A stretch of 64,000 nt of DNA from Sthenelais limicola (taxonomy: Eukaryota > Annelida > Polychaeta > Phyllodocida > Sigalionidae). Of this stretch, positions 10,475 through 21,718 are shown one piece after another (the stretch's first letter is position 1; each line of letters begins with the position of its first letter). A model generated the notes under the pieces. That model was not told the DNA's origin. It ran no database searches and saw nothing but the letters and a program-made list of their open reading frames with translations. The stretch is taken from the NCBI GenBank assembly GCA_942159475.1, contig OW804095.1:62214773-62278772 (forward strand). Direction: 5' to 3'. Made by a program: the position numbers and the translations under genes.

Positions 10475-11256
10475 ATAACATTGGCATATGCCTACTTATT
10501 TACGCGCGACCCGATCGTGACTACTACCCACCGCCAGTTTATTGTTATATATCTTCGTTGGCTGATGACACGCGCTCTCCCCTGTTGGTATTGTTACCGT
10601 TATGCGCCCTGCCTTATATATTGCCTAGGTCTATGCGTAATACTTATCTATTGACCCGATATGTTATGTCTATTACTGTCTATGTCCTATGCCCATATAC
10701 TAGTTTGAAGTTGTTTGTTACGCATTCATGGTGCGGTCCTGTTTATTACTGTTCTCATAATTATGATAGTACTCACATGCTATTATTGATGTTGGTTGCT
10801 GACGGTAAAATGTTGTTGCTGTCGCTCTCCCCTGCTGGTATTACCAAATTACTCGCCATGACTTATAAACTGCCTATGTCCACGCGTAATGCTTATCTAT
10901 TGACCCGACATATTATGGCTATTATTGTCTGCCTTCTGAGCCTATATACCAGTTTGAAGTTATTTGTTACGCATATATGTTGCGGCCCTGTTTATTTTTG
11001 TTCCCACAACGATGATAGTACCTATATGCTATTGCTGATGTTTGTTGCCGATGGTAAGATGTCTGTTGTTGTTGGTAAAATTAAAATTAAGTACGCAAGC
11101 CAAGGCACATGCCTATTTGCCCCAGTGTTACCAACACCTCTATGTATGGCTTATACAAGAAATGACAATGATGAGCAACCATGGCACATGCCAATGCCTA
11201 GTCATTTTCCATTGAAGTGTAGGGATAACAAGGAAATGTTATGTCACCATAATTAA
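10411..11256 (+). CDS. LINE ORF1c: unrecognised Cys/Leu-rich ORF with internal repeat
   Basis: 281 codons from the ATG at 10411, which overlaps the end of ORF1b in a different frame. The true start is uncertain. No known domain recognised. The core is two copies of about 83 residues sharing YLLTR, TSLKLFVTH, CGPVY, CSHN, DST, MLLLM and VADGKM. Many differences between the two copies are at third positions and silent, which argues that the frame was once used. The ORF ends just where the ORF2 frame opens (11216), so it could be a separate protein or an N-terminal extension of ORF2 lost by frameshift. It could also be non-coding repeat that happens to be open. Confidence 0.4.
   Translation: MVHCEGLGEAVGEMPYPQPAINNIGICLLIYARPDRDYYPPPVYCYISSLADDTRSPLLVLLPLCALPYILPRSMRNTYLLTRYVMSITVYVLCPYTSLKLFVTHSWCGPVYYCSHNYDSTHMLLLMLVADGKMLLLSLSPAGITKLLAMTYKLPMSTRNAYLLTRHIMAIIVCLLSLYTSLKLFVTHICCGPVYFCSHNDDSTYMLLLMFVADGKMSVVVGKIKIKYASQGTCLFAPVLPTPLCMAYTRNDNDEQPWHMPMPSHFPLKCRDNKEMLCHHN
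10573..11075 (+). repeat. Tandem duplication, about 250-bp period, inside the LINE
   Basis: Sequence from 10573 recurs from 10823. From 10643 onward the offset is exactly 249 bp, a multiple of three. Divergence is considerable, so the duplication is older than this insertion and probably typical of the LINE family. Confidence 0.8.
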
Positions 11257-14071
11257 TACTAAATGTGAACTGAAGCATTCACTTAAAGAATGTGCTAATT
11301 TTAAAGGACGGAAATACTTTCATCTCAACATAAGATCCATTAATAATAAATGGCAACAGCTAAAACTAGATTTGTGTGACATATCATTTGATGCTTTTTT
11401 ATTAAGTGAAACTTGGTTGAAGAGTGATATACTGGATGCTAATTTCCATATTGATGGATACAACCTTGAACGTCTGGACAGAACACAGACAATTGGGGGT
11501 GGTTTATGTGCCTTTATTAAGAGCTCGTTGGAATATAAGGTCCTATTAGAATTTTGTCATCAAAGTATACATCTAGAGGCCCAAGTATTCTTTATAAAAT
11601 ACCAGAACTCTAAGAATCTGATCCTCGCCAATTTATATAGGCCCCCATCGGGCAGAGTTAGCACCTTCTGCGATGAGCTCTCTAATATTATTGACTTGGC
11701 AAGGGAGGCATACCCCAGCTCTGAACTAGCGATACTTGGAGATATAAATATTGACATGTTACCTCATACTAATTACCCAAATAACAGAGATGAAATTCTG
11801 AAGTTATCTAATAATAAACATCTGCAATCGATTATAACACTACCAACGAGAATTGGTATCGGAGGCAAAGAGACGGCCATTGATCATATCCTCTCTGATA
11901 TTAAGTATATCAGCCAGGCAGGGGTGACTGAATATAACCTTAGCGACCACTTTATTGTTTATATAGTTAAAAAAAAATCAAGAGAGAAATACGACAAATG
12001 TGACTTCAAAGCTAGGTCTTATAATGACCTAAATACGGCAAATGCCGAAACTGAAATGATTAATTTTGATAATTGGCAGTTATTCTACCAATGTAATAAT
12101 CCTAATACAGCCTGGAAAATAATGCATGGTACATTATTAAAGGTAACTAACAAATTATGCCCCAAAAGGAAATTTAGGTCGAAGAAAGAAAAGCCGCCCT
12201 GGTACACAAATGAGCTAATTAACTTGGCACATAACAGGGACTATAATTTCAAAAAATACAGGAAAACTAAAAAAGAAGCCTTTAGACTTAGAGCTGTATA
12301 CTTTCGAAACCTGGCTAACAATGCAACCAGACAAGCTAGAAGTAACTATATTAGGGATCAATTGGTTAGACACAAACATGACTATAAAAAATTCTGGCAG
12401 ATATTGAATGACTACTTACCCTTTAAGGAAAAATCCAAATTAATTACAAAGATTATCCATCCAGAAACCAATAAAATGGCATATGCCAAGGATATACCTA
12501 ACATCATTAACAAATTCTTTGCTAATGTAGGGGCAAATACAGCAGCACTCCTGCCGGCTAGCGTTAATAACTTCCAATTGAACCCCATAAATGACAATGA
12601 TAAGATACTCCTCTTAATGAGTTGTCTCTGTCTAAAATAATTAGTACTCTATCACCACATAAATCGTCGGGCTGCGATGAAATTCCCATGCAGGTATACC
12701 AAATCCTATTTAACATCATTAAGCCACAACTAATCTTTCTGCTAAATATGTTGGTTGCCCAAGGCATAGTCCCCGCCCGATGGAAGAAAGCCTCTGTTAT
12801 ACCTATACCTAAGAAGGGTAATGCAGTGCACGTCACCAACCTACGTCCCATATCCCTAACACACGTATTAGGGAAGGTTCTAGAAAAACATATTAATAAT
12901 CAGATACAGGAGTTTGTGAATGTACATAATATATTATCTCCATACCAGGGCGGATTCAGAAAAAACTCGTCTACTATTGAAACTGCCTACCTGTTATTGT
13001 ATAAGTTAATTAATAACCGTAACCTATTGCCTGCCAATTTGGTTCAGAGTATGGGTTAAAAATTACCTGGCCAACAGATATCAAAAGGTTAGAGTAGGAA
13101 ACCACCATTCGAAGTATTTACCTATAAAATGTGGAGTTCCACAAGGTTCGATCCTTGGCCCTCTATTGTTTAATTTATTTATCAATGACATCAGCCAAAT
13201 TGACCTTAATGGGCAAATGCTCCAATTTGCTGATGATATTGTACTGCTTAACTACTCGAATGACTATGATATGGTTCTTGACCAATGTCAAAAAGACACA
13301 GACCAGATCGCAGATTGGAGTCTATCTAACAAGCTATCCATCAGTCTGCCCAAAACAAAAGCCATGATGATCCCACCAAGCCAGACTTATACTGCTAATC
13401 ATCTACCACCAAGACTTAATATATACAATACTACGGTTGAATGGGTAGACTCCTTTGTGTATCTTGGCCTAACTATTGATTCTATGCTTAAATTTGAAAT
13501 GATGTCTAAAAACATACTGAAAAAGGCAAATGCCAGGTTGTGTAACTTGTATATTAATCGCCATGCTCTTGACGTGCGAACAAGAACCTTAATTGTAAAA
13601 TCTATGATCCTATCTTACCTAGATTACTGTAATGTATGCTTTCTGAATTGTAACAAGGCCTCCTTGAACCAACTACAGGTCTTCCAAAACAAAGCGCTTC
13701 GCTTTGCCATGAAAAAACCCCGACGCTATAATATTGACCAGTTACATACTAAATCAAATACAATGTCAATAAGACAACGAATATATTTTAATAACCTAAA
13801 ATTCTTCCACAAGCAGTTATATCTATGTAGAGTGGACTGGATAGAGAAGCGAGCACCTGAAGGAGCCTACTACCTAAGAGAAAACTGAGCAGTTAACTTT
13901 GAAGTCTCCCTCCCAACGTGTACTATTTACCAACGATCGCTAGCATACACAGGCATCCAGATGTGGAATAACCTTAATGCCAACCTCAAGAATACTCAAG
14001 ACGCCTTATTCTTCAAACAGAACCTGAAAAATGCCATTCTTACAGGGGTGATTGTCACTCCTGAGTTCTAA
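11216..14071 (+). pseudogene. LINE ORF2: APE-type endonuclease and reverse transcriptase, disrupted
   Basis: The frame opens at 11216. The endonuclease half is intact: HLNIRSINNKW, LLSETWL, LYRPPSG, LGDINIDML, TAIDHIL, LSDHF. A one-base frameshift near 12617 moves into the RT half (KSSGCDEIP, IPIPKKGN, LRPISLTHVLGKVLEKHI, YQGGFRKNSST). Around 13045-13055 the frame jumps straight to VKNYLANRYQKV, and the stretch that should hold motif A (the first catalytic Asp, F-x-D-x-x-K-A-F-D) is missing. Motif B (GVPQGSILGPLLF), motif C (FADD) and the thumb region follow. A TGA at 13886-13888 interrupts the frame, which then continues with MWNNLNANLK and FFKQNLKNAIL to a TAA at 14069-14071. The missing catalytic block means no RT activity. 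Confidence 0.85.
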
Positions 14072-14642
14072 ACCACTAAATTTTAAATTCTAAAAATTAA
14101 CCAAGTCCTATTTTTGAATCTCGTTATATGTTTGTTTATTACCTGACCTTCCAACCTATTATCATTCATCCATCTAATCATCCATCTCATCACATTATTT
14201 CAACCCCTATAGAGGGTAAGGCTATATTGTAAAGTGTTACACACACAATTAAAATGTATTTTATAATGAAATAGCGAAAATTCAGGCTAGGGAGGAATAC
14301 CGGGTTAGCCCGATCCTTACACAACAACAGTTATGGCATATGCCAGCTTATATTCCCTGAATATAGATATGTTAAAAAAAAAACAAAAAAAAACAAGGTA
14401 AACCTTATTTCCACCGACTTAAAAAAATAAGTCACCTTTAGCAGGCACTAGGGGATTGACTTTGTTTAAAATGCATACACCTTATTCAAATTACCAAACT
14501 TTTCTCTTTTAGAAAAAAATGTTTTTGTGCGAAATCATCGAGTTTTTGAAATATTTTCTGTTTAGTTGATTGGGCCTATTATATGGCGACTTTCACCTTG
14601 ACAGAAACTGTCAGTGGGTATTATGTGGTAGGGTTTTATTAT

Positions 14643-14777
14643 TAACTAGCAAAGTACCCGTCCTCCGGACAGTCCCCCTCTCTCCCCATACTTTCACCTT
14701 TCCCTCCCCTCTCTCCCTCCCCCTCCCTGTCTCCTATTCCTACACCCTCTTCTTCACTCTTCCACTCCTCTGCATGT
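14643..14777 (-). repeat. GA-rich dispersed repeat, copy 2 (reverse orientation)
   Basis: Reverse complement shares both ends with the copy at 1491-1746 (ATGCAGAGGAGTGG and GAGGACGGGTACTTTG) with a shorter, differently arranged GA-rich middle. Confidence 0.7.
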
Positions 14778-14814
14778 AGGACGGTCACCCTCTCTAGGGC
14801 TCTTGAGGGGTTAA

Positions 14815-15020
14815 TTCGACAAATCGACACAGCCCTTTCTTAGCTCGACAAATTTCAAAGACAACTAGTGACAAATGACAAAGACACTTTCTTAGCCTGA
14901 CAAATCGACAAAGACCTTAACGACAAAAATTCGGCTGTTTTACGAAAATATAGCGACAAACGACGAAAGAATTTCCTTAGTGACAAATGACAATTGCCGT
15001 TTTTTGGTAGCGACGAGAGA
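14815..15020 (+). repeat. Degenerate GACAAA-rich tandem repeat
   Basis: About a dozen words of the type CGACAAATCGACAAAG or GTGACAAATGACAA are spread through 200 bp. No coding role seen. Lies in the Harbinger intron between the LINE and exon 3 of the MADF gene. Confidence 0.6.
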
Positions 15021-15036
15021 AATTAGATACCCCCCT

Positions 15037-15200
15037 CAGGAGCCCTCTCTCTCCCCATAGTTCCCCCTCCCCCTCTTCTCTGTCTTTCATACCTGTTTTT
15101 CTCTCCCAGCCCCATCTATGATTTCCCCCCTCTTTCACATGCTCATTTTTCTCTCCAAACATTCGGGACAAAGAAACCCTTCTTTGCCTCATATGGATTT
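15037..15200 (-). repeat. GA-rich dispersed repeat, copy 3 (partial, reverse)
   Basis: Reverse complement matches the internal part of 1610-1740 (GGGAGAGAAAAACAGGTATG, GACAGAGAAGAGG, TGGGGAGAGAG). Neither outer end is present. Confidence 0.6.
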
Positions 15201-15659
15201 CTACCTCTTTTCCTAGAAATCGCTCTACCCATATATTATATGGATGACTGGAATATTTGAATATCATGTGAGGTCCATAATTGATACAAGAGAGAAATTG
15301 AGTTTGAATTTGGAATTATGTGTGGTCAGTATGGATGAGGGTTATACTGAAGCTTACCTGACATTTGTCATGTTGGTATGTCATGTTGTTAAATCAGTCA
15401 CTAAAATCAGTTTGCCTAATCTTTTTGATGTTTTGTTAAAAGGTAGAACATTCTTCTTTTAGGAAAATGAGGCAAGTGATATGGCTGAATTGGAAGATTT
15501 TGTTGAAGAAGCATCAGGTATCATACCAACGTCAGATGAGGAAGGAGATAATGGCAATTCTGGGGCTGATGGATTTCTGCTGAATGACATGACTGCCTTG
15601 GGTGATATAAATCAGGATAAGGTCGGTTGTAAGTTTGGGATTCATTTGACTCAACTCTG

Positions 15660-18150
15660 AAGGAATAGAACCAGAGAAGTTGTTGAGCAATGATGTATGA
15701 GAATGGCAACTTGGTGATACGAATACTAGGAATTTGAATTTTGAAAAGTTTTGCTTCTCATGAGAATATCGATGTATATCTAAATTTTAAATCTCTTTAA
15801 CCGTTAAAGCCTACTCTTTAACAAATAGCAATAGGAAACAGTATATAGGTGCTATAGATGATAGCACAAGGTTCTCTTAACTCAAAAACGTGTTGTGGGA
15901 AAAGGGAGTTTTATTCAACTCAACTAGACTAATTTGTTTGCGCGCGCCAGGTACACAATTACATAATGGTAATCTTTTCAAGTTGTACAGAAGTCATGAA
16001 CATACAGAAATCAATTACAGAATTAATTAGTGAAACAATCGGTATAATCAATTACAGAAGTAGAAATCAATTACAGAAGTAAATATCAATCAGCATAATT
16101 AATTAACCCAATGTCCGAGTAATGATCTCTGAGTGGTGCCTCAGACTCCTCGTGACCCCCTACCGCTCCGTGGAGCTGTGATGATGGGAGGAGGTCGGGG
16201 AGGTGGTGGACCTCGCGCTGCCTTGCTTACAAGTGCTGGTTAACATGTGGTCATGGCCACACACAGGAGGACGCTGGCCCTGGTGGCGTCATGTTGAGTT
16301 AAAACTGTTTAAACTAGTTTAAACCTCCCATAAACCTCAACACCCTGCCCTGCCAACGCCCCTTTCCCCCTGTCAACATATCGAAATATATAATCATTTG
16401 ATCATCAACTGACCATGTCATTCACCGATAGTTCTTCCATAAGAAAGGGCAATTAGCAGGAAGAACATCAAGCACCAATGTCATACATGTGTGTGACCGA
16501 TTTTTCCCAACTGAGTTAAGGTTTTTGAGCAATAACAGGTTTAAAATTATGACGGACATAATAGCAATGAAAATGGCTGGGTAAAACGTGGTGGTCATCT
16601 GTTTATGGTTTGAAGGTATGTGATTGGCTAATCTCCCCATGCGGTCAGCGCCCGGCGATACGTTAATTACTTGCTAATGTATTCTAGCCATTTTAATGTT
16701 AGATTTGCAGGAATTTGGAGGTGTAGTAGCTAAAAGATCAACCAAACGCCAGCTTGATAAGTGGGGAAGTTAAATGCATCATCATACCTATTTACTATCC
16801 TTCCAATTTAGAGTCTAAAGAATAGGAAAGTTACTCTGGATATTCATTATGAATAGCAGTTAGGTTAAGTTGTAGGCATATATAAAGATGTTTTTGTACA
16901 TTTCTCTGACCGTGGGATATGTTTTATATAGTAAAATGTCTTTGTACATCATGCATCATCATTCATCACTCTATCTGTTAAGCTACTTAAAACTGGTTAT
17001 GACAAGTCAAATTGAGTAGAATCCAATGTATTAACTAATAACGTTGCAAGATCATTTTGCTCTAAATATTTTTATCATAATGTATCAAATAACTATCATA
17101 ATTTGAATGAATAGGCTGGTTATTAAGGTAAATAATAAAAAGATGAAAATGAATCGAACACATGGATGAAATGCTACTTTAAAGATTGTAGTATGCAGTG
17201 TGATGTACAATGATGGCAGGGTACGGATTGGTAGAGGGGCAAAACTTTGCCAGGCCTATTGAATGCTAATTATTAGACATTAAGCTGCCAAACTACAGGG
17301 GATTACAGCCGGGTATCATGGTATCATGTACGAGAAAAATCAGCAACATATGATATTTTACATTTTCTCAACTGCATTTCATGCAAATGACTACATTTTA
17401 TGAAAATCGGTCATGTATAATTACTACTGAATAAAAGGAGCATGAGTCTAGATATGCTTTGAGATGGAGAGCAGGGATGGAGAGTACCCTATCTGTGCTG
17501 AAACTTCTATGCAAACAATTTCTATCGATCATTTGAGAAGACTCTAAATTAAGCTTATGGTTGGGCCATAAGAATAGAACAGTTGAAAGTGTGACCATCA
17601 TGAAGACTAAAATATTATAAGTATGCCTAAATACTACAAAGTTGAATAGTCTAGCTGAAGCATGCATCCCCAGCGTTGAGTGCATTCATTCATTATTCTA
17701 CTAAGTGTTATAAACAATGCTATAACAAATATCTATAATAAAGATGAAGAAAGCATCAAAGAATTTGTTGATGATGTTATACGAAAGATAAAACGAGGTT
17801 TGTATGGTATTGAACATTGTTATTATAAAAACCTCACTATGTGACAAACAAACATTCAGTCCAAGGGTGGTGTTATTAGCAGGGTCCCAAATGTATTTTA
17901 ATACATTAGAGTTCTTTATACAATAGCTTCTCACCAGCAAAAACACTTCATACTATGTCATTTATCACGATCATTAACCACAAGGGAATGATATAATGGA
18001 ATAACATAGATTATACTGTGACTGAATGGGTTATTCACTTTGAACGGGAAGGGATATATACGCCCATTTAATAGCGATGCAGAGTCTATACTCTGTTAAC
18101 TGGTAATTATGATCAAATTATGATTTATTACAATTTGGAACATTCATATA
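15660..18150. other. Harbinger intron 3, no genes recognised
   Basis: Sequence between MADF exons 3 and 4. It includes a short direct repeat of ATCAATTACAGAAGT-like words at about 16007-16090 and a GC-richer patch at 16130-16300. Neither strand shows a recognisable protein. Confidence 0.4.
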
Positions 18151-19739
18151 ACTCCAGGTAAATTGAAGTCCGCAGATCTAAGTGACATAGATTTAGAACC
18201 ACGTCATCAGCAAAACCATCAGTATCCTTATCAGCAACATCAGATGAATGAAAGACAAGGGTTTCAACAGCAAACTTATTACCAATCTCCAATCTCCAAT
18301 GCCTTCGTATGCTACACCTGTCACTGCAAGTAGAACTACTCCACTGTATTCTAGCAACATGCAGCCACTCAATACATTTGTATCTGATTTACCCCTGAAA
18401 CCTTTCTCCGCATGAATATCATGTAATGAATTGTACTTCTGTGTACATCGTATTTTTTCAAAATATTGTTGAACATCTGGGTTCTGGCTCTTGTTAACAC
18501 CAAGGACACTTTCCACATTTTTGTTATTGGAGTTTCCTTGTTTAGTTGGTGAGTTTGTGAGACTTGGTTGGTGAGTTTCTTATAGCTAAAAAAATATGTT
18601 TACTCAACAAACATGTACTTGTTATAAATGCATTTATTGCTGTACCCTACTTTGAATTCTTTTGTACAGAATAAATCCATTACTTTATTTATGTTCTTTT
18701 CATTGAATTATTGTTTGAATAGGGGCGATTCTATCAGTTATATTATGTAATGGAACACAAAAAAGCAGCAACGCATTAAATCTCTTTCAATTATGATGTA
18801 CCTGAACCAAAAACAATGACAAATCTGTTTTAACATCATGGTAAATTTTACATTGTAGCAAATCAGTTTAATTTATTTATTTCTTAGCCTCTCTGGCCTT
18901 AGCAAGCAGGTACTCTAATTGGCGTTTTTTCCTGTCATACTGCCAAGGTAGTTCACCAGTCGGGGTCAAGAAATATGTCTGAAGGGCTTCTCTTTGTTCC
19001 TTTGCCTGTACTGACGGGTTTTTGGTTGCTGAATTGTTAAGTCCATCAATTTGTATTCTCCATTCCCCTTCATGCCAATCACCGTTAGCATCCTCAGAAT
19101 CAACAGCTCCTGGTGGAAGGTACCCATGACTGCATTCCCGCCGCAGTTGATTGTGCAAAGCTGCACAGGCCAAGATAATGTTGTTGATACCATCAATAGA
19201 GCGATTAATCTGAGATTGTAACACCTGGAAACGTGAGGCCATGATTCCAAAGACGTTTTCAACCACACGCCTTGCTCAGCTGAGCCTATAGTTGAAAATC
19301 TCTTCAGAATCTGATAATGCACATCTACTATATGGTTTCATCAGCCATGATGATAGAGCAAAGGCATCATCACTGATGATGTGGTAAGCAACCTGCTTTC
19401 CATCTAAAGTTATGTCTACAGGCAAATCTAGTTTGCCCTTTGGAAGTCGTTTAAAGAACCTACACGATCTCCAAATGCCCCCATCAGACAACCGTCCTTC
19501 AGAACCAACATCTATGAAAATGATTTCATAATTGGCATTAGCCAAAACCATCATGACCATACTAAAGTACTCCTTATAGTTGAAGTAGTCTGATCCTGAT
19601 TTCCTAGGCTTCCTAATCTCAACATGTTTGCCATCTAGACACCCTAAGCAAGCAGGATATTGCCAGCGTCTCATGAATCCATTGGCTATATTTGTCCAAT
19701 CTTGTTTAGTATGTGGGACCTGCAACAAGATTATGAGTC

Positions 19740-20204
19740 AAATTAATAACTTTTACCAATATATTTTGCATGACTTATGCAATATGAGGCCATACATGTA
19801 GGAGCCCCATATACATCCCTTATACAATAAGTATTAGAGAGACCGTCACCAATCAAACATTATGCTTTTATTCATATCTCTTTTATTATTGTGGAAGGAT
19901 ATCATTATAAATATGATTGAATTAATCCAACATCCAATCCAATGACCTAAATGCATGAATAGTTACCAGGGGCAATGCATGGGTGATAATCCTTTCACAA
20001 TTGCTTAAACATTATTTTTATATATTTTTCCATGAATTAATCAGCGCCTAACTAAAAAATCTTTTCTGTTAACAAATTTAGCTTTTAATGTTGTCTACAT
20101 TGTCCACTTATTTGTTTTATAGTGTTCTTGAAAATGGAATTTATATGAATTTGCTGGAAATAGAACATACTGCTGGTTAAACATAATGGCTCGTTCTGAT
20201 ATCA
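19740..20204. other. Transposase intron 3, AT-rich
   Basis: Intron sequence between transposase exons 3 and 4 (19720-20573). Nothing is recognised apart from the partial SINE that follows and a GA-rich patch at about 20330-20400. Confidence 0.4.
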
Positions 20205-20246
20205 GTGAGTGAGTGAGTGAGATTGGTGGCTTTACGCCCTTATCAT
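20205..20246 (+). mobile_element. SINE head fragment (partial copy)
   Basis: Matches the first 40 bases of the SINE family described at 26116 (AGTGAGTGAGTGAGATTGG, GCTTTACGCCCTTATCA), then departs from it. No target duplication found. Confidence 0.6.
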
Positions 20247-21718
20247 TAAGCATATGAACTGCTTGTTGTGTGTGTGGGCAGGTGGGGGTTTGGGTAATCG
20301 TGGCGATCAACATTTATGAGGAAGGGGTGGGGGGCGCATAGAGTAAGAGGGAGTGGGAGAGAGAGGGGGAAGAGAGAGGTGTAGGGGGGGAGGAGAGAAA
20401 GAGCCATAAACTCTCAAAGTTTCATCGCCCATCTGTCTGAGGGATCCTACCCCACTATATTGCACACTGATTCAGCGATTTTCATATAAATGATAAAATT
20501 GATGAGGGTGTTGGGGGAAGAAAAGGGGGTATTTAATCAGATATATAACTTAAATTATCTTTTTTCTTCCTACCTTCAGATAATCTCCCTTTAACGTCTT
20601 GAATAGTGCCTTTGTAGTCTCAGCAATAATTAGTCTCACTGTAGACAATCCTACCAAAAACGCATACTGGAGGGTCCTAGTCTTTGCGCCTATATAAATC
20701 AAAAGGTTTACCTCATTAATATTAAATTTTTTTAAATTATTTCAACATTTCTTGGAGTTTTTTGTATTCACTATGGGACATTAATTTGAAGTAGCTTGAT
20801 GGCCTTGAAAGTGTAGCGTAAATTAGTTAAACTTCATTTTCTTCAAGTCGTTTTAATGATATGATTATAAGATTAATGTTAATTCTTTTTCTTTTTAATA
20901 AAGGAAGAGCTATGACCAATTGATTGATTTCTTATGTTTAATAAAAGTTTGATATAATGGTAGGTTGCTGGTTCTTTAGGTCGAATAGTCCTACCTACAG
21001 TTTTCATTAGCCAATGATTTCATATATTTTAACATCAATTCACTTTAATTCAATTAAAATGATCAAGCACTACAACCTGTTGCGAGGTAATAGAGGGTGA
21101 GGGACAACCTCTCCTCCACGGTGATGGCCTTCCTGAAGTTTGTGTTCTGTCCGTGAATAAAAGGCCTGACTCTTTCCACTAAACCATCAAAGACCTCTGG
21201 GGTCATTCGGAGCATCCTGCGGAATTCCTGTGGGTCATTCTAGAAATGCATACATTTTGAGTCATTCAGAAACTGCAAATTATATTTTAGATTAAAAAAT
21301 AAAGCTTCATTATTCATTAAAAGTAATTAACTATTAGAAAGTATTTCCTTACTGTCCGGATCGTCTTTTGCAGCCTAAAAAATGTGTTGTGTTGAGTTGG
21401 ATCATTTTTTCCACCTCTCCACTTTTTCTCCCAAATTCTTTTTTTTGCTTGTCTCCCTTGTATTTTCTTGAAGTTTCTTTTTTCTGGCCTGAGATGACAA
21501 TACTGCATACACGCACACTTGAATATACACTGCGAGCAGGGCGGCACAGTCAAGCTCCATCTTGTTGACGTCTGCTAAATCATGCAAGGTCAAGGTCAGG
21601 GTTGCATATAGCAAATCTCCATCGCAAACCATGTCATCACAAAAGTCTATTGCGATGCCCTTTGCAACGCACTTTTGCGATAGCTTATTGCCAGACTCAT
21701 CGCAAAGGTTTATCACCA

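Larger units (their letters stand above)
7850..14350 (+). mobile_element. CR1/L2-type LINE with NADAR and SGNH-hydrolase ORFs
   Basis: A near-complete non-LTR retrotransposon in the plus orientation. Order: ORF1a (8043-9827, coiled coil + RRM-like + NADAR), ORF1b (9839-10474, SGNH hydrolase), ORF1c (10411-11256, internal repeat), ORF2 (11216-14071, APE-type endonuclease + reverse transcriptase). An esterase/SGNH domain in ORF1 is known from CR1 and L2 clade LINEs, and the endonuclease and RT motifs agree with that grouping. There is no clear poly(A) tail; an A-rich run occurs at 14372-14397. Ends are approximate. ORF1a and ORF1b are intact while ORF2 has a frameshift, a deletion and a stop, so the copy cannot move on its own. 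Confidence 0.85.
5600..18414 (+). pseudogene. Harbinger MADF/SANT-like DNA-binding protein (transposase partner), four exons, decayed
   Basis: Exons: 5600-6034, 6601-6792, 15463-15628, 18158-about 18414. Splice phases agree at every junction. The 6034/6601 junction rejoins a split Val codon inside the MADF domain (FFWSEEMIDSLIDRW before it, KIHNLITTF and KKSGSG after it). 6792/15463 joins in phase 0, and 15628 (GTAAGT donor)/18158 in phase 1. The start at 5600 opens a Lys-rich, nuclear-type N-terminus followed by Glu-rich sequence; exon 3 is acidic and exon 4 is Gln-rich (QQNHQYPYQQHQ). Three frameshifts were seen: near 5775, in an A8 run near 6755, and at a duplicated CCAATCT near 18290. In Harbinger systems this protein helps bring the transposase to the DNA ends. 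The intron between exons 2 and 3 holds the NADAR LINE. Confidence 0.8.
18877..21560 (-). pseudogene. Harbinger DDE transposase (HARBI1-like), four exons, decayed
   Basis: Minus-strand exons: 21560-21353, 21239-21077, 20689-20574, 19719-18877. All have GT/AG borders and consistent phases (0, 1, 0). Exon 1 is the basic N-terminus, with a frameshift in an A-rich run near 21430. Exon 2 has NDPQEFRRML and TVEERLSLTLYYLATG, exon 3 the helix-turn-helix-like part ending in GDYLK. Exon 4 is the DDE_Tnp_4 catalytic core: CLDGKHVEI (first Asp), IFIDVGSEGRLSDGGIW (second Asp), VVENVFGIMASRFQVL (Glu). One in-frame TGA at 19276-19278 sits where the family has Arg in the S-R-A-R-R-V-V-E-N stretch, consistent with CGA to TGA decay. 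All three catalytic residues survive. AATAAA overlaps the end of the gene. Works with the MADF protein on the same element. Confidence 0.9.

Noticed and set aside
13144..13160. GGTTCGATCC-like word suggesting a tRNA T-loop
   Set aside because: It is part of the RT motif B coding sequence and no cloverleaf can be drawn around it.
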